DNA from: Blastococcus sp. DSM 46786
GTDB lineage: Bacteria; Actinomycetota; Actinomycetes; Mycobacteriales; Geodermatophilaceae
NCBI RefSeq assembly: GCF_900109665.1
Contig: NZ_FOAO01000014.1
Span: 1-64,000 of the forward strand
Direction of reading: 5' to 3'
Length of the DNA: 64,000 nt
In this document: positions 18,640 to 27,822 of the stretch, in pieces
Layout: every line of letters starts with the position of its first letter
Position numbering within the stretch: position 1 is the stretch's first letter
The notes under the pieces: generated by a model
The model's input: the letters and a program-made list of their open reading frames with translations, nothing else
Told to the model about the DNA's origin: nothing
The model's database searches: none
Translations under genes and position numbers: made by a program

Positions 18640-18659
18640 CCACTCCTCCGGAGGTCCCG

Positions 18660-19673
18660 GTGACCGCAACGCTCCCCGCCCCCACCACCGCGCAGTGGAC
18701 GCCGGAGCAGTGGCAGGACTGGCGCGACGAGGTGCGCCGGCTGGCCGCCGAGCGCGACGCCGTCGTCCTGGCGCACAACTACCAGGCCGCGCCGATCCAG
18801 GACGTCGCCGACCACGTGGGCGACTCCCTGGCCCTGTCCCGCATCGCCGCCGCCAGCACCGCGAGCACGATCGTCTTCGCCGGCGTCCACTTCATGGCCG
18901 AGACGGCGAAGATCCTCGCTCCCGAGAAGACCGTGCTGGTGCCCGACGCCGCCGCCGGTTGCTCGCTGGCCGACACCATCACCGCCGACCAGCTGCGCGC
19001 GTGGAAGGCCGAACACCCGGGTGCCGCCGTCGTCTCCTACGTCAACACCACCGCCGAGGTGAAGGCCGAGACCGACATCTGCTGCACCTCGTCCAACGCC
19101 GTCGAGGTGGTCGAGTCCATCCCCGCCGACCGCGAGGTGCTCTTCCTCCCCGACCAGTTCCTGGGCGCGCACGTCCAGCGGGTCACCGGGCGGCGCAACA
19201 TGCGCATCTGGATGGGCGAGTGCCACGTGCACGCCGGCATCTCCCCCACCGACCTGCGGCAGAGCATCGAGGACGCCCCCGACGCCGAGGTCTTGGTCCA
19301 CCCCGAGTGCGGCTGCGCCACCAGCGCGCTGTGGATGGTCGGCCAGGGCGACCTGCCCTCGGACCGCGTCCACGTCCTCTCCACCGGCGCGATGCTCGCC
19401 CAGGCGAAGCGGACGACGGCGAAGCGCGTGCTCGTCGCCACCGAGATCGGCATGCTGCACCAGCTCCGCCAGGCCAACCCGGCCGCGGCGTTCGAGGCGG
19501 TGAACCCGCGCGCCGAGTGCCCGTACATGAAGATGTCGACGCCGGAGAAGCTGCTGCGGGCGCTGCGCGAGGGCCGCGACGAGGTCACCGTCGACCCGGA
19601 CGTCGCCGCCCGCGCCCGCTCGGCCGTCGAGGCGATGATCGCCCTCGGCACCCCGTCGCTGGTCGGCGAGTGA
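18660..19673 (+). CDS. nadA: Quinolinate synthase A
   Basis: A 337-aa cytoplasmic 4Fe-4S enzyme that condenses iminoaspartate with dihydroxyacetone phosphate to quinolinate, step two of de novo NAD synthesis. Seen: [22 protein letters not shown] at the start, the cysteine-containing blocks [21 protein letters not shown] and ECPYMKM that supply cluster ligands, and [14 protein letters not shown] 18660 has CCGGAGGTC upstream. First gene of nadABC; its stop overlaps the nadB GTG. Confidence 0.96.
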   Translation: MTATLPAPTTAQWTPEQWQDWRDEVRRLAAERDAVVLAHNYQAAPIQDVADHVGDSLALSRIAAASTASTIVFAGVHFMAETAKILAPEKTVLVPDAAAGCSLADTITADQLRAWKAEHPGAAVVSYVNTTAEVKAETDICCTSSNAVEVVESIPADREVLFLPDQFLGAHVQRVTGRRNMRIWMGECHVHAGISPTDLRQSIEDAPDAEVLVHPECGCATSALWMVGQGDLPSDRVHVLSTGAMLAQAKRTTAKRVLVATEIGMLHQLRQANPAAAFEAVNPRAECPYMKMSTPEKLLRALREGRDEVTVDPDVAARARSAVEAMIALGTPSLVGE

Positions 19674-21364
19674 CCGCGGGGCCGCGCCGCACCGCACCGG
19701 TGGCCCCCGCCGTCGTCCCTGCGCTGCCGCTGCCCGCCGCCACGTGGCGGCGCACCACCGACGTGGTCGTCGTCGGCAGCGGCGCGGCCGGGCTGATGAC
19801 CGCGCTCGCGCTGGCCGACGCCGGGCGGCGGGTCACCGTCGTCACCAAGGGCGCGCTCGGCGCCGGCAGCACGCGTTGGGCGCAGGGCGGGCTGGCCGCC
19901 GTCCTGGGCGCCGACGACGACGCCGCGCTGCACCTGCAGGACACGCTCACCGCGGGCGCGGGTCTGTGCGACGAGACCGCCGTGGCCACCCTGGTCGCCG
20001 AGGCGCCGGCCGCCGTCCGGCTGCTGCAGCACCTGGGGGCCCGGCTCGATCTGGACGGCGACGGCCGGCCCGCGCTCACCCGCGAGGGCGGGCACAGCCG
20101 CGACCGGATCGTGCACGCCGGCGGCGACGCCAGCGGCGCCGAGGTCACCCGCACGCTGGTCGGGGCGCTCGGCGCGGCGGGCGTCGAGGTGCTCGAGCGC
20201 ACCGTCGCGCTGGAGGCGCTGCACGCCGCAGGCGGGAGCGTGGTCGGCCTGCGCGTCGCCCGGGCGGCCGACGACGGCACCCTGACCGACGCCGGGGACC
20301 TGCGCGCGCACGCCGTCGTCCTCGCCACCGGTGGCTACGGGCAGGCGTACGCCGCCGCGACCAGCCCCGCGGGCACGACCGGTGACGGGCTGGCGCTCGC
20401 GCTGCGCGCCGGGGCCGAGGTCGCCGACGTCGAGATGGTGCAGTTCCACCCCACCGTGCTCTGGCAGGGGCCGGGTGCCGCGGGACAGCAGGTGCTGGTC
20501 TCCGAGGCGGTGCGCGGCGAGGGGGCAGTGCTCGTCGACGGCGCCGGCCAGCGGGTCATGGCCGGTGCGCACCCGCTGGCGGACCTCGCGCCCCGCGACG
20601 TCGTCTCGGCGACCGTCGCCGCGCACCTGGCGGCGACCGGTGCGGACTGCGTCTTCCTGGACGCGACCCACCTGGGGGCCGCGTTCCTGGAGCGGCGCTT
20701 CCCCGGCATCGTCCGCGCCTGCCGCGAGGCCGGCACCGACCCGGCTACCCAGCCCGTCCCGGTGGCGCCGGGCGCGCACTACACCTGCGGCGGGGTGCTC
20801 GCCGACCTCGACGGCCGCACCGGCGTCCCCGGGCTGTTCGCCGTCGGGGAGGTCGCCTGCACCGGCGTGCACGGGGCCAACCGGCTGGCCTCCAACTCGA
20901 TCACCGAGGGGCTGGTCGCCGCCCGCCGCTGCGCCGCGCTGCTGGACACCACGCTGCCCGCGGGCCTCCCGGCGGAGCCGGTGGCCGCGCGCGCCGTACC
21001 GACCGGGGCGGTCGACCCCGCGGCGCGTGCGGCGATCGGCGTCGCCACCAGCCGGCACGCCGGTGTCCTGCGCGCCGTCGACGGCCTCACCGAGCTGACC
21101 GGCCTGCTCGCCGCGACTCCGCGCACCGGCGGCCCGCTCGACGTGGCCGCGGTCGAGGCCACGGCGGTGCACACCGTCGCCACCCTGCTGGCCACCGCCG
21201 CGCTCGCCCGCCCGGAGAGCCGGGGCTGCCACCGGCGGGCCGACGCGCCCGGCACGCGGCCCGAGTGGCAGGTGCGGCTCGCACACCACATCGACGGCAC
21301 CGGCCACCTGCACACCCGCACCGTGCCGCTGACCGCGGTCGACCAGACCCAGGGAGTGGCATGA
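19670..21364 (+). CDS. nadB: L-aspartate oxidase
   Basis: A 564-aa flavoprotein that oxidises L-aspartate to iminoaspartate for NadA. The FAD dinucleotide motif [21 protein letters not shown] is near residue 35. Other blocks are [43 protein letters not shown], the substrate-site [12 protein letters not shown] and [15 protein letters not shown]. All fit NadB and not succinate dehydrogenase. GTG 19670 overlaps the nadA stop (GTGA) and nadC follows with ATGA, so the three are translationally coupled. Confidence 0.96.
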   Translation: MTAGPRRTAPVAPAVVPALPLPAATWRRTTDVVVVGSGAAGLMTALALADAGRRVTVVTKGALGAGSTRWAQGGLAAVLGADDDAALHLQDTLTAGAGLCDETAVATLVAEAPAAVRLLQHLGARLDLDGDGRPALTREGGHSRDRIVHAGGDASGAEVTRTLVGALGAAGVEVLERTVALEALHAAGGSVVGLRVARAADDGTLTDAGDLRAHAVVLATGGYGQAYAAATSPAGTTGDGLALALRAGAEVADVEMVQFHPTVLWQGPGAAGQQVLVSEAVRGEGAVLVDGAGQRVMAGAHPLADLAPRDVVSATVAAHLAATGADCVFLDATHLGAAFLERRFPGIVRACREAGTDPATQPVPVAPGAHYTCGGVLADLDGRTGVPGLFAVGEVACTGVHGANRLASNSITEGLVAARRCAALLDTTLPAGLPAEPVAARAVPTGAVDPAARAAIGVATSRHAGVLRAVDGLTELTGLLAATPRTGGPLDVAAVEATAVHTVATLLATAALARPESRGCHRRADAPGTRPEWQVRLAHHIDGTGHLHTRTVPLTAVDQTQGVA

Positions 21365-22257
21365 CCGAGTGGCACGCGCTGCGGCCAGAGCTGGCCGACG
21401 TCCTCCGCGATGGCGGCCTGGTCCCCGCGGACGTGGAGCAGGTCATCCGCCGGGCCCTCGACGAGGACCTCGCGCTGGGGCCCGACGTCACCACGGCCGC
21501 CACCGTCCCGGCCGGCGCCCGCGCCACCGGTGACGTCGTCCCCCGCTCGCCGGGCGTGCTGGCCGGCGTCCCGGTGGCCGCTGCGGTGTTCGGCATCGTG
21601 GGCGGCGACGACGTCGAGGTGACGCTGCACGCGGCCGACGGCATGGCCGCCCGCACGAACGCGCCCGTGCTCACCGTCGCCGGGCCCACCCGGTCGCTGC
21701 TGACGGCGGAGCGCACCGCGCTGAACCTGGTCGGGCACCTGTCCGGCGTCGCCACGCTGACCCGGCACTGGGTCGACGCCGTGGCGGGCACGGACGCGGC
21801 GATCCGCGACACCCGCAAGACGATCCCGGGCCTGCGGGTGCTGGAGAAGTACGCCGTCCGATGCGGCGGAGGCGTCAACCACCGCATGGCCCTCGGCGAC
21901 GCCGCGCTGGTGAAGGACAACCACGTGGCCGCGGCCGGCGGCATCACCGCGGCGGTCGAGGCGGTGCGGACGGCGGCGCCCGACGTCCCGCTCGAGGTCG
22001 AGTGCGACACCCTCGACCAGGTGTGCGAGGCGATCGCGGGGGGCGTGGAGCTGGTGCTGCTCGACAACTTCTCGCTCGCCGACACCCGCACCGCCGTGGA
22101 GCTGGTGCGGGGCACGGGCGTCCGCCTGGAGGCCAGCGGCGGCCTCTCGCTTGAGCGGGCGGCCGAGGTGGCGGTGACCGGCGTCGACTACCTCGCCGTC
22201 GGGGCGCTGACCCACAGCGCGCCCGTGCTCGACCTGGGCTTCGACCTGCGCACCTAG
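21361..22257 (+). CDS. nadC: Nicotinate-nucleotide diphosphorylase (quinolinate phosphoribosyltransferase)
   Basis: A 298-aa enzyme that converts quinolinate and PRPP to nicotinate mononucleotide. Seen: ALDEDLALGPDVTTAAT near residue 35, TALNLVGHLSGVATLT, the substrate-binding DTRKTIPGLRVLEKYAVRCGGG, and the C-terminal LEASGGLSLERAAEVA. Last gene of nadABC. Its TAG stop overlaps by 4 nt with the stop of the convergent membrane-protein gene (22254-22257), so no terminator fits between them. Confidence 0.96.
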   Translation: MTEWHALRPELADVLRDGGLVPADVEQVIRRALDEDLALGPDVTTAATVPAGARATGDVVPRSPGVLAGVPVAAAVFGIVGGDDVEVTLHAADGMAARTNAPVLTVAGPTRSLLTAERTALNLVGHLSGVATLTRHWVDAVAGTDAAIRDTRKTIPGLRVLEKYAVRCGGGVNHRMALGDAALVKDNHVAAAGGITAAVEAVRTAAPDVPLEVECDTLDQVCEAIAGGVELVLLDNFSLADTRTAVELVRGTGVRLEASGGLSLERAAEVAVTGVDYLAVGALTHSAPVLDLGFDLRT

Positions 22258-22904
22258 CGCGACCCGCTGGTCAGATCAGGGTGCTCGTCGAGGAAGCGCT
22301 GGAAGCGGCGGGCGCCCCTCCGCAGATGGGTCAGCGCGGCGACCGAGGCGACCAGGATCACCACCACCAAACCGAAGACGACCGGCTCCGGATGAGTCAC
22401 GGCAGACCCCGTCAGGGCCAGCGGGAGCGCCGCCACCTGTGCCGAGCGGATGCCCTGCGCGGCCAGGTGCGTGCGGACGACGAGGCGCGCGAGGGGCAAC
22501 TGCTGCTCCTCGAGCGGCGACCCGGTGCGCGCCGCACGCAGCAGCGCCCGCCGTGGGGCGCCGGTCAGCCACTCCACCGGCCGGTGCCGTGCGTGGTCGT
22601 GCCCAGCACCGCCGATCCCCATCGCGAGGAGCGGCGCGCCGAAACCCGCCACCAGCACCGCGAGACCGGTGGCTCTCTGCCACCGCGGGACCTCGCCCGA
22701 CCCGGTGACGACACCGTCGACGACGACCACGAACAGCAACACGGCGACGGCGGCCACCAGCAGCACGATGGCGAGGACCCACTGCCGCCGCTGCACCGTG
22801 CGGCACCGCTCCCGCTGCTCCGGGGGCTCCGGCGGGAGCCGGTCGAGCTCGGCCTGCGCCCGGGCCCAGGCGTCCCGGTCGTCGTCGTCGAACGGTCCGC
22901 TCAC
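22254..22904 (-). CDS. Four-helix membrane protein, paralogue B of a tandem pair
   Basis: A 216-aa protein. A short soluble N-terminus (FDDDDRDAWARAQAELDRLPPEP) precedes two hydrophobic segments (WVLAIVLLVAAVAVLLFVVV and a second at about 75-95), a basic cytoplasmic loop, two more segments, and a soluble end with FQRFLDEHPDL. The neighbour at 22901 shares the Asp-rich start, the segment order and the FLxEHPD ending. The function is unknown. GTG 22904 overlaps the paralogue's stop (GTGA). Confidence 0.7.
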   Translation of the reverse strand: MSGPFDDDDRDAWARAQAELDRLPPEPPEQRERCRTVQRRQWVLAIVLLVAAVAVLLFVVVVDGVVTGSGEVPRWQRATGLAVLVAGFGAPLLAMGIGGAGHDHARHRPVEWLTGAPRRALLRAARTGSPLEEQQLPLARLVVRTHLAAQGIRSAQVAALPLALTGSAVTHPEPVVFGLVVVILVASVAALTHLRRGARRFQRFLDEHPDLTSGSR

Positions 22905-23539
22905 GAGGCCACGCGTGGATCGGGGTGCTCGGAGAGGAAGCGGCGGGCCTGCCGTTCGTCGCGCAGGATCAGCGGGACGGCGACGGCGATGCCGAGGACG
23001 AACAGCACGACCATGCCCAGGCGCCAGGGCGACGGCGAGCCGATGAACTGCCCCACGAACATGAGCAGCAGGCCCAGCTGGACGATCAGCAGCCACCGCT
23101 GAGCGGTCAGCCGCTCGGCCAGGTGGCGGACCAGGGGGACGTGCGCCGGATCGAGCGGCGCCCGCCCGCGCAGTTCCTGCAGGAGCAGCTTCTGCCGTCG
23201 ACGGCCCAGCACCGTCAGAGGGCTGCCCAGGCCGCCGAGGCGACGGGTGGCTCGCAACCCCCCGATCATGCCGACCGCCGCGAGCACCAACGCGGACGCG
23301 GCGATGACGAGCGCGGTGATCTCCCGCCAGAGCGGCTCGTCCTCCGTCGCGGCCGGCTCGTCGCCGGTCCATGCGGCCACCGCGAAGGCGAAGGCCACGG
23401 ACAGCAGGAGCAGCCCCACCACCAGGAGGATGGTGAGCCGACGCCATCGGCGGACCCGCGCCTCCAGCGCCTCGGACGGGAGCCCGTCGAGCACTCGCTG
23501 CGCCTCGGCCCAGCGGGCGTCGTCGTCGGCAGAAGGCAC
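22901..23539 (-). CDS. Four-helix membrane protein, paralogue A of a tandem pair
   Basis: A 212-aa protein with the same plan as its neighbour: ADDDARWAEAQRVLDGLPSE start, four hydrophobic segments in two pairs, a basic loop (RRQKLLLQELRGRAPLDPAHVPLVRH) and the ending ARRFLSEHPDPRV. The loop of the neighbour reads EEQQLPLARLVVRTHL, clearly related. The pair looks like a tandem duplication, possibly forming a hetero-oligomer. GTG 23539 is chosen since it aligns with the neighbour's start; the frame is open further upstream but with basic low-complexity residues. Confidence 0.7.
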   Translation of the reverse strand: MPSADDDARWAEAQRVLDGLPSEALEARVRRWRRLTILLVVGLLLLSVAFAFAVAAWTGDEPAATEDEPLWREITALVIAASALVLAAVGMIGGLRATRRLGGLGSPLTVLGRRRQKLLLQELRGRAPLDPAHVPLVRHLAERLTAQRWLLIVQLGLLLMFVGQFIGSPSPWRLGMVVLFVLGIAVAVPLILRDERQARRFLSEHPDPRVAS

Positions 23540-23657
23540 CCGGGAAGCCTGACGTGCGACGAGCGGCGGGGCACCCCTGGCGCATCGGGTTCCGCCGGGC
23601 GGGTGAACGCCGGCCGCGCCCGTGCCCGACCTGCGCTGGAGCGCCCGCCCCCGATGA

Positions 23658-23717
23658 GGCATAGGAAGCTCTACCTGCGGATCGGGGCCGCAAGGCGCAG
23701 GTAGAGCTTCCTATGCC
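23658..23717. terminator. Perfect 22-bp hairpin, terminator or REP-like element
   Basis: Arm 1 at 23658-23679 starts GGCATAGGAAGCTC and arm 2 at 23696-23717 is its perfect reverse complement, with a 16-nt loop. It starts 10 nt after the stop of the LLM gene on the minus strand, where a terminator belongs. The stem is much longer and less GC-rich than other hairpins here, so it may be a mobile REP-like unit. Confidence 0.7.
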
Positions 23718-23726
23718 CGGGGTCGG

Positions 23727-24767
23727 TCAGGCGCCGCGGCGGTCCGGGTGCACCCAGCCGATCGCGGGCGCGACGTGCTCGACGATCGTCCGCAGCAGGC
23801 GGGCGTTGTACTCGACGCCCAGCATGTTCGGCACCGTGAGCAGCAGGCTGTCGGCCTCCCGAACGGCGGCGTCCTTGGCGAGCGCCTCGGCGAGCGCGTC
23901 GGGCTCACCGGTGTAGCTCTTCCCGAACCGCGCCCGCACGCCTTCGAGGATGCCGACCTGGTCCTCGCCGTCCCGCCCGCCGCCGAAGTACTGCCGGTCC
24001 TGGTCGGTGGTGATCGGCAGCACGCTGCGGCTCACCGAGACCCGCGGCTCGCGCTCCCAGCCGGCGTCGGCCCAGGCGGCGCGGTAGCGGGCGATCTGCT
24101 CGGCCTGCAGCTCGTCGAAGGGCACGCCGGTGTCCTCGACCAGCAGCGTGGAGCTCATCAGGTTCAGCCCCTGCCGCGCGGTCCACTCCGCCGTCGCCCG
24201 GGTGCCCGACCCCCACCAGATGCGGTCGGCCAGCCCCGGCGACTGCGGCTGGACCGCCAGCTTGCCGGCCGCGCCCCCGGTCATCCGCGGGTCGGCGTCG
24301 ACCACCGGCTGCCCGGAGATCGCGGTCAGGAACAGCGCGGTCTTCTGCCGCGCCAGGTCGGCGTCGGTGCTGCCCTCGCCGGGCAGGTAGCCGAACGCCT
24401 CCGAGCCGCGCAGCGCCGTCTCCGGCGAGCCCCGGCTCACGCCCAGCTGCAGCCGGCCGTCGGCGAGCAGGTCGGTCGCCGCCGCCTCCTCGGCCATGTA
24501 CAGCGGGTTCTCGTAGCGCATGTCGATGACGCCGGTGCCCAGCTCGATGCGCCGGGTGCGGGCCGCCATCGCGGCCAGCAGCGGGAACGGCGAGGCCAGC
24601 TGCCGGGCGAAGTGGTGCACCCGCACGTAGGCGCCGTCCAGCCCCATCTCCTCGGCGGCCTCCGCCAGCTCCACGCTCTGCACGAGGGCATCCCGCCCGG
24701 TGCGCACCAGCGAGCCGGGGATGGGCTGCCAGTGGCCGAAGGACAGGAACCCGATCCGCTTGTCCAC
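23727..24767 (-). CDS. LLM-class flavin-dependent oxidoreductase
   Basis: A 346-aa (beta/alpha)8 protein of the luciferase-like monooxygenase class. Seen: RIGFLSFGHWQPIPGSLVRTG, VQSVELAEAAEEMGLDGAYVRVHHFA near 30, ARTRRIELGTGVIDMRYENPL near 75 and RLQLGVSRGSP near 105. These enzymes use FMN or F420; the presence of fbiC makes F420 possible but the sequence alone does not decide. GTG 24767 (DKRIGFL) has AAAGGACC upstream. It is divergent from the PAS-GADEF-EAL gene. Confidence 0.88.
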   Translation of the reverse strand: MDKRIGFLSFGHWQPIPGSLVRTGRDALVQSVELAEAAEEMGLDGAYVRVHHFARQLASPFPLLAAMAARTRRIELGTGVIDMRYENPLYMAEEAAATDLLADGRLQLGVSRGSPETALRGSEAFGYLPGEGSTDADLARQKTALFLTAISGQPVVDADPRMTGGAAGKLAVQPQSPGLADRIWWGSGTRATAEWTARQGLNLMSSTLLVEDTGVPFDELQAEQIARYRAAWADAGWEREPRVSVSRSVLPITTDQDRQYFGGGRDGEDQVGILEGVRARFGKSYTGEPDALAEALAKDAAVREADSLLLTVPNMLGVEYNARLLRTIVEHVAPAIGWVHPDRRGA

Positions 24768-24946
24768 GCCTGGTCCTTTCGTCGATGTCTGCTGCAGGAG
24801 CGCGACGAGGGCGGCCCGGATTCCCGCGGCGCATGGCAGGTCCCCGGAGCGGGCGCGACCCGTGGGGCGGGTGTGACCTGCTGCGACGGAGTGTGACGGG
24901 GCGATCACGACTCTCCGTGAACGGGTTCCGTCACTTCTCGCCTGCG

Positions 24947-26896
24947 ATGCGTGACGCTGTCCCGGTGAGCCTCCCCGCACCCGAGATGCCCCGCTCCCCG
25001 GGCACGCCCGGCGGTGGCGCCGGGCAGCGCTTGCGGGCGATCGACACGCTGCTCGCCGACCGGGGCCAGCTGTTCCAGGCCCTGTTCCTCGACGCGCCGA
25101 TCGCCAAGGCCCTCGTCGACCTCGACGGTCACGTGCTGGTCGCCAACCCGCGGATGTGCGCCCTCACCGGCCGCACCGCCGAGGGCCTCGCCGGCCGGCA
25201 CGTCGACCTGCTGGCCCACCCCGACGACCCGCCGGTGGGCGATCTCGGGCTGCAGCCGGCGCCGGGCGAGCCCCCGCTGGACCCGAACCTGCTGCTCGAC
25301 GGAGAGCGCCGGCTGCGCCGCTCGGACGGCACCGAGCTGTGGGTGGTCCAGTCCCACGAGGTGGTGCGGCAGAACAACGGGACGCCGCAGTTCGTCGTCC
25401 TCTCGCTGGTCGACGTCACCGACCGCCGCCGCGCGGAGGAGGACGCCGTCCGCCGCGCGTTCATGGACCCGCTCACCGGCCTGCCCAACCGCCGCGCCCT
25501 CACCGACCGGCTGCGGCACGCCGTCGCGCTCTCCCGCCGCCGCGGCCTGCAGGTCGGCCTGGTGCACCTGAACATCGACCGCTTCCAGGCGGTCAACGAC
25601 GCGCTGGGCCACGAGGCCGGCGACCTGCTGCTCAGCCAGTTCGCCGACCGGCTCCGGTGGAGCACCCGGGTCGAGGACACCGCCGTGCGCCTGGGCGCCG
25701 ACGAGTTCCTGGTGGTCGCCGAGGACGTCGAGGACCTCGACGGGCTGCGCGCGCTGGCCGACCGCCTGCTGAGCGTGCTCGACGAGCCGTTCGTGGTGAA
25801 CGGCCGGGAGATCACCCTCTCCGCCAGCGTGGGCCTCACGCTCGGCGCCGACATGACCCCCGACGACCTGCTGCGCCAGGCGCAGAGCGCGCTGACCAGG
25901 GCCAAGGCCGACGGCCAGCGCGCCCGCATCGAGGTGCACGAGGGGGCGCTGTCGCGCAGCGACGTGGATGCCCTGCAGCTGGAGACCGAGCTGCGGCACG
26001 CGCTCGACAACGACGAGCTGCGGCTCTTCTACCAGCCGATCGTGCACCTGGCCGACGAGACGCTGCTCGGGTACGAGGCGCTCATCCGCTGGCAGCACCC
26101 CACCCGCGGCCTGCTGCCGCCCGGCGTCTTCCTGGACGTCGCCGAGAACAACCGGCTCACCTCGAAGCTCGGCGCCTGGGTGCTGCGGCGCGCCTGCCTC
26201 GACGCCGCCACCTGGGCCGACGACCTGCGGGTGCACGTCAACATCTCCGCCCGCCACCTGGCCGAGGACGGCTTCAGCGAGCTGGTCGCCGCCGCCCTGG
26301 AGGAGTCCGGTCTGCCGCCGCACCGGCTCGAGCTGGAGATCACCGAGTCGACGGCGCTCTTCGCGGCCGAGGCCACGCTGCACTCGGTCGCCGTCGTCAC
26401 CGACCAGGGCGTCACGCTCGCGCTGGACGACTTCGGCACCGGCTACTCCGCGATCACCGCGCTGCACCGGCTGCCCATCCACACCGTGAAGATCGACCGG
26501 TCCTTCGTCGCCGACGTCGTCACCCAGCCCTCGACCGCCGCGCTGGTGCACGGCCTGCTGCAGCTCGGCCGCGGCATGGGCCTGCAGGTGATCGCCGAGG
26601 GCATCGAGGACCTCGACCAGGCCGCCTGGCTGCTCGACCACGGGTGCGCCATGGCGCAGGGCTACGCCTTCGGCCGACCGGCGCCCCTGCCCAGCCCGGC
26701 GGAGGTGCTCATCGGCGAGGTCACCGAGGCCCCGGCCGAGGACGTCGCCGGCGAGCTGCTTCCCGTGCCGCCCGCGCCCGCACCCGAGCTCCCCCGCCAG
26801 CGGCCGCCGTCGACCCCCGAGGGGCACGACGTCACCGACACCGGCCGGCTGTCCGCCCGGACGCTCTTCGACGAGCTCGCCGACCCCGAGGACTGA
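24947..26896 (+). CDS. PAS-GGDEF(degenerate)-EAL protein, likely c-di-GMP phosphodiesterase
   Basis: A 649-aa cytoplasmic signalling protein. A PAS domain (about 30-155) is followed by a GGDEF-type domain (about 165-325) and an EAL domain (about 340-590). The GGDEF signature reads GADEF (RLGADEFLVV), so cyclase activity is doubtful. The EAL domain is intact: YEALIRW, NISARHL, LEITES, DDFGTGYS, KIDRSFV, AEGIED and QGYAFGRP. I infer a c-di-GMP hydrolase whose GADEF domain may act as a GTP-sensing module. A Pro-rich tail (about 600-649) has no known fold. No membrane segment. ATG 24947 is chosen; GTG 24965 is an in-frame alternative. Confidence 0.88.
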   Translation: MRDAVPVSLPAPEMPRSPGTPGGGAGQRLRAIDTLLADRGQLFQALFLDAPIAKALVDLDGHVLVANPRMCALTGRTAEGLAGRHVDLLAHPDDPPVGDLGLQPAPGEPPLDPNLLLDGERRLRRSDGTELWVVQSHEVVRQNNGTPQFVVLSLVDVTDRRRAEEDAVRRAFMDPLTGLPNRRALTDRLRHAVALSRRRGLQVGLVHLNIDRFQAVNDALGHEAGDLLLSQFADRLRWSTRVEDTAVRLGADEFLVVAEDVEDLDGLRALADRLLSVLDEPFVVNGREITLSASVGLTLGADMTPDDLLRQAQSALTRAKADGQRARIEVHEGALSRSDVDALQLETELRHALDNDELRLFYQPIVHLADETLLGYEALIRWQHPTRGLLPPGVFLDVAENNRLTSKLGAWVLRRACLDAATWADDLRVHVNISARHLAEDGFSELVAAALEESGLPPHRLELEITESTALFAAEATLHSVAVVTDQGVTLALDDFGTGYSAITALHRLPIHTVKIDRSFVADVVTQPSTAALVHGLLQLGRGMGLQVIAEGIEDLDQAAWLLDHGCAMAQGYAFGRPAPLPSPAEVLIGEVTEAPAEDVAGELLPVPPAPAPELPRQRPPSTPEGHDVTDTGRLSARTLFDELADPED

Positions 26897-26897
26897 A

Positions 26898-26961
26898 GAA
26901 GGACCCGGCCCCTCTCACCACTCGCACGCTCGTGGCGAGCCTCTGGACCGGGCCGTTCCAG
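26898..26961. repeat. Intergenic repeat element, likely terminator
   Basis: Starts GAAGGACCCGGCCCC and ends GGGCCGTTCCAG, so the ends pair (CGGCCC with GGGCCG). A partial inner stem, CTCACCAC with GTGGCGAG, gives a second arm. It lies right after the stop at 26896 and before the convergent hydrolase stop at 26966. Confidence 0.65.
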
Positions 26962-26965
26962 CACG

Positions 26966-27772
26966 TCACGTGCGGGGCAGCGCCAGGGGCACCGGCCGCT
27001 TGGCCGCCCGGCCGTCGCCGGAGGAGCGGCCGCGCAGCCGGCGTCCGACCCACGGCGCCACGAAGCCGCGCACCCAGGCGGCCTCCTCGGCCAGCGCCGC
27101 CCGCAGCTCCCGCGGCGGCTGCGGAGGCAGCGGGGTGCGCCAGTCCTCGCCGTCGGCGCCAGGCAGCCCCAACGCCGCGGCGGCGGCCAGCGCCATCCGC
27201 CGGTGCCCCTCGTCGGTGAGGTGGATGCGGTCGGAGTCCCAGAGCCGGAAGTCCTGGAGCCACGCCGCGCCCCACTGGTCCAGGACGGCGGCGCCGTGCC
27301 GCGCGGCGATCGACCACAGGTTGGCGTCGAAGACGGCGATCCGGCCGCGCAGCCGGCGCAGGATGGGCGTGTTGCGGGTGTCCGCGGTGGTGGCCAGCAG
27401 GACGTCGGCACCCGCGGCGCGGAAGCGGACGACGGCGGACTCGAGCTGCGCGGCCAGCTCGTCGGGGTCGGCGCCCGGGCGCATCAGGTCGTTGCCGCCG
27501 GCGACCAGGCTGACCAGGTCGGGCTTCGCGTCGAGGGCCACCGGCACCTGCTCGGCGAGCACCTGGGCCAGCAACCGGCCCCGGATCGCCAGGTTCGCGT
27601 ACTCGACGTCGGCACCGGACGCGGCGGCCGCGAGGTGCTCGGCCAGCCGGTCGGCCCAGCCGCGGAACTCGCCGGGACGCTCGGGATCGGGATCGCTGAG
27701 CCCTTCGGTGAACGAGTCGCCGAGGGCGATGTAGCGGCGCCAGGGGGAACGCGAGGGTCGGTCGAACTGCAC
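26966..27772 (-). CDS. SGNH/GDSL-type hydrolase
   Basis: A 268-aa hydrolase. Block I is YIALGDSFTEGL (catalytic Ser about 20), block II has the Gly in AIRGRLLAQV, block III is VAGGNDLMRP (Asn), and block V is DRIHLTDEGHRRMA with Asp and His. This is a full SGNH set. There is no signal peptide, so it is probably a cytoplasmic esterase; the substrate is unknown. The last 60 residues are basic and lie outside the hydrolase fold. GTG 27772 is the first start in the frame. Confidence 0.86.
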   Translation of the reverse strand: MQFDRPSRSPWRRYIALGDSFTEGLSDPDPERPGEFRGWADRLAEHLAAAASGADVEYANLAIRGRLLAQVLAEQVPVALDAKPDLVSLVAGGNDLMRPGADPDELAAQLESAVVRFRAAGADVLLATTADTRNTPILRRLRGRIAVFDANLWSIAARHGAAVLDQWGAAWLQDFRLWDSDRIHLTDEGHRRMALAAAAALGLPGADGEDWRTPLPPQPPRELRAALAEEAAWVRGFVAPWVGRRLRGRSSGDGRAAKRPVPLALPRT

Positions 27773-27822
27773 CGGCTCACTCCAGCACGGCGGCCCGGGC
27801 CCCGGTCGCCGGGGTTCGGCGG

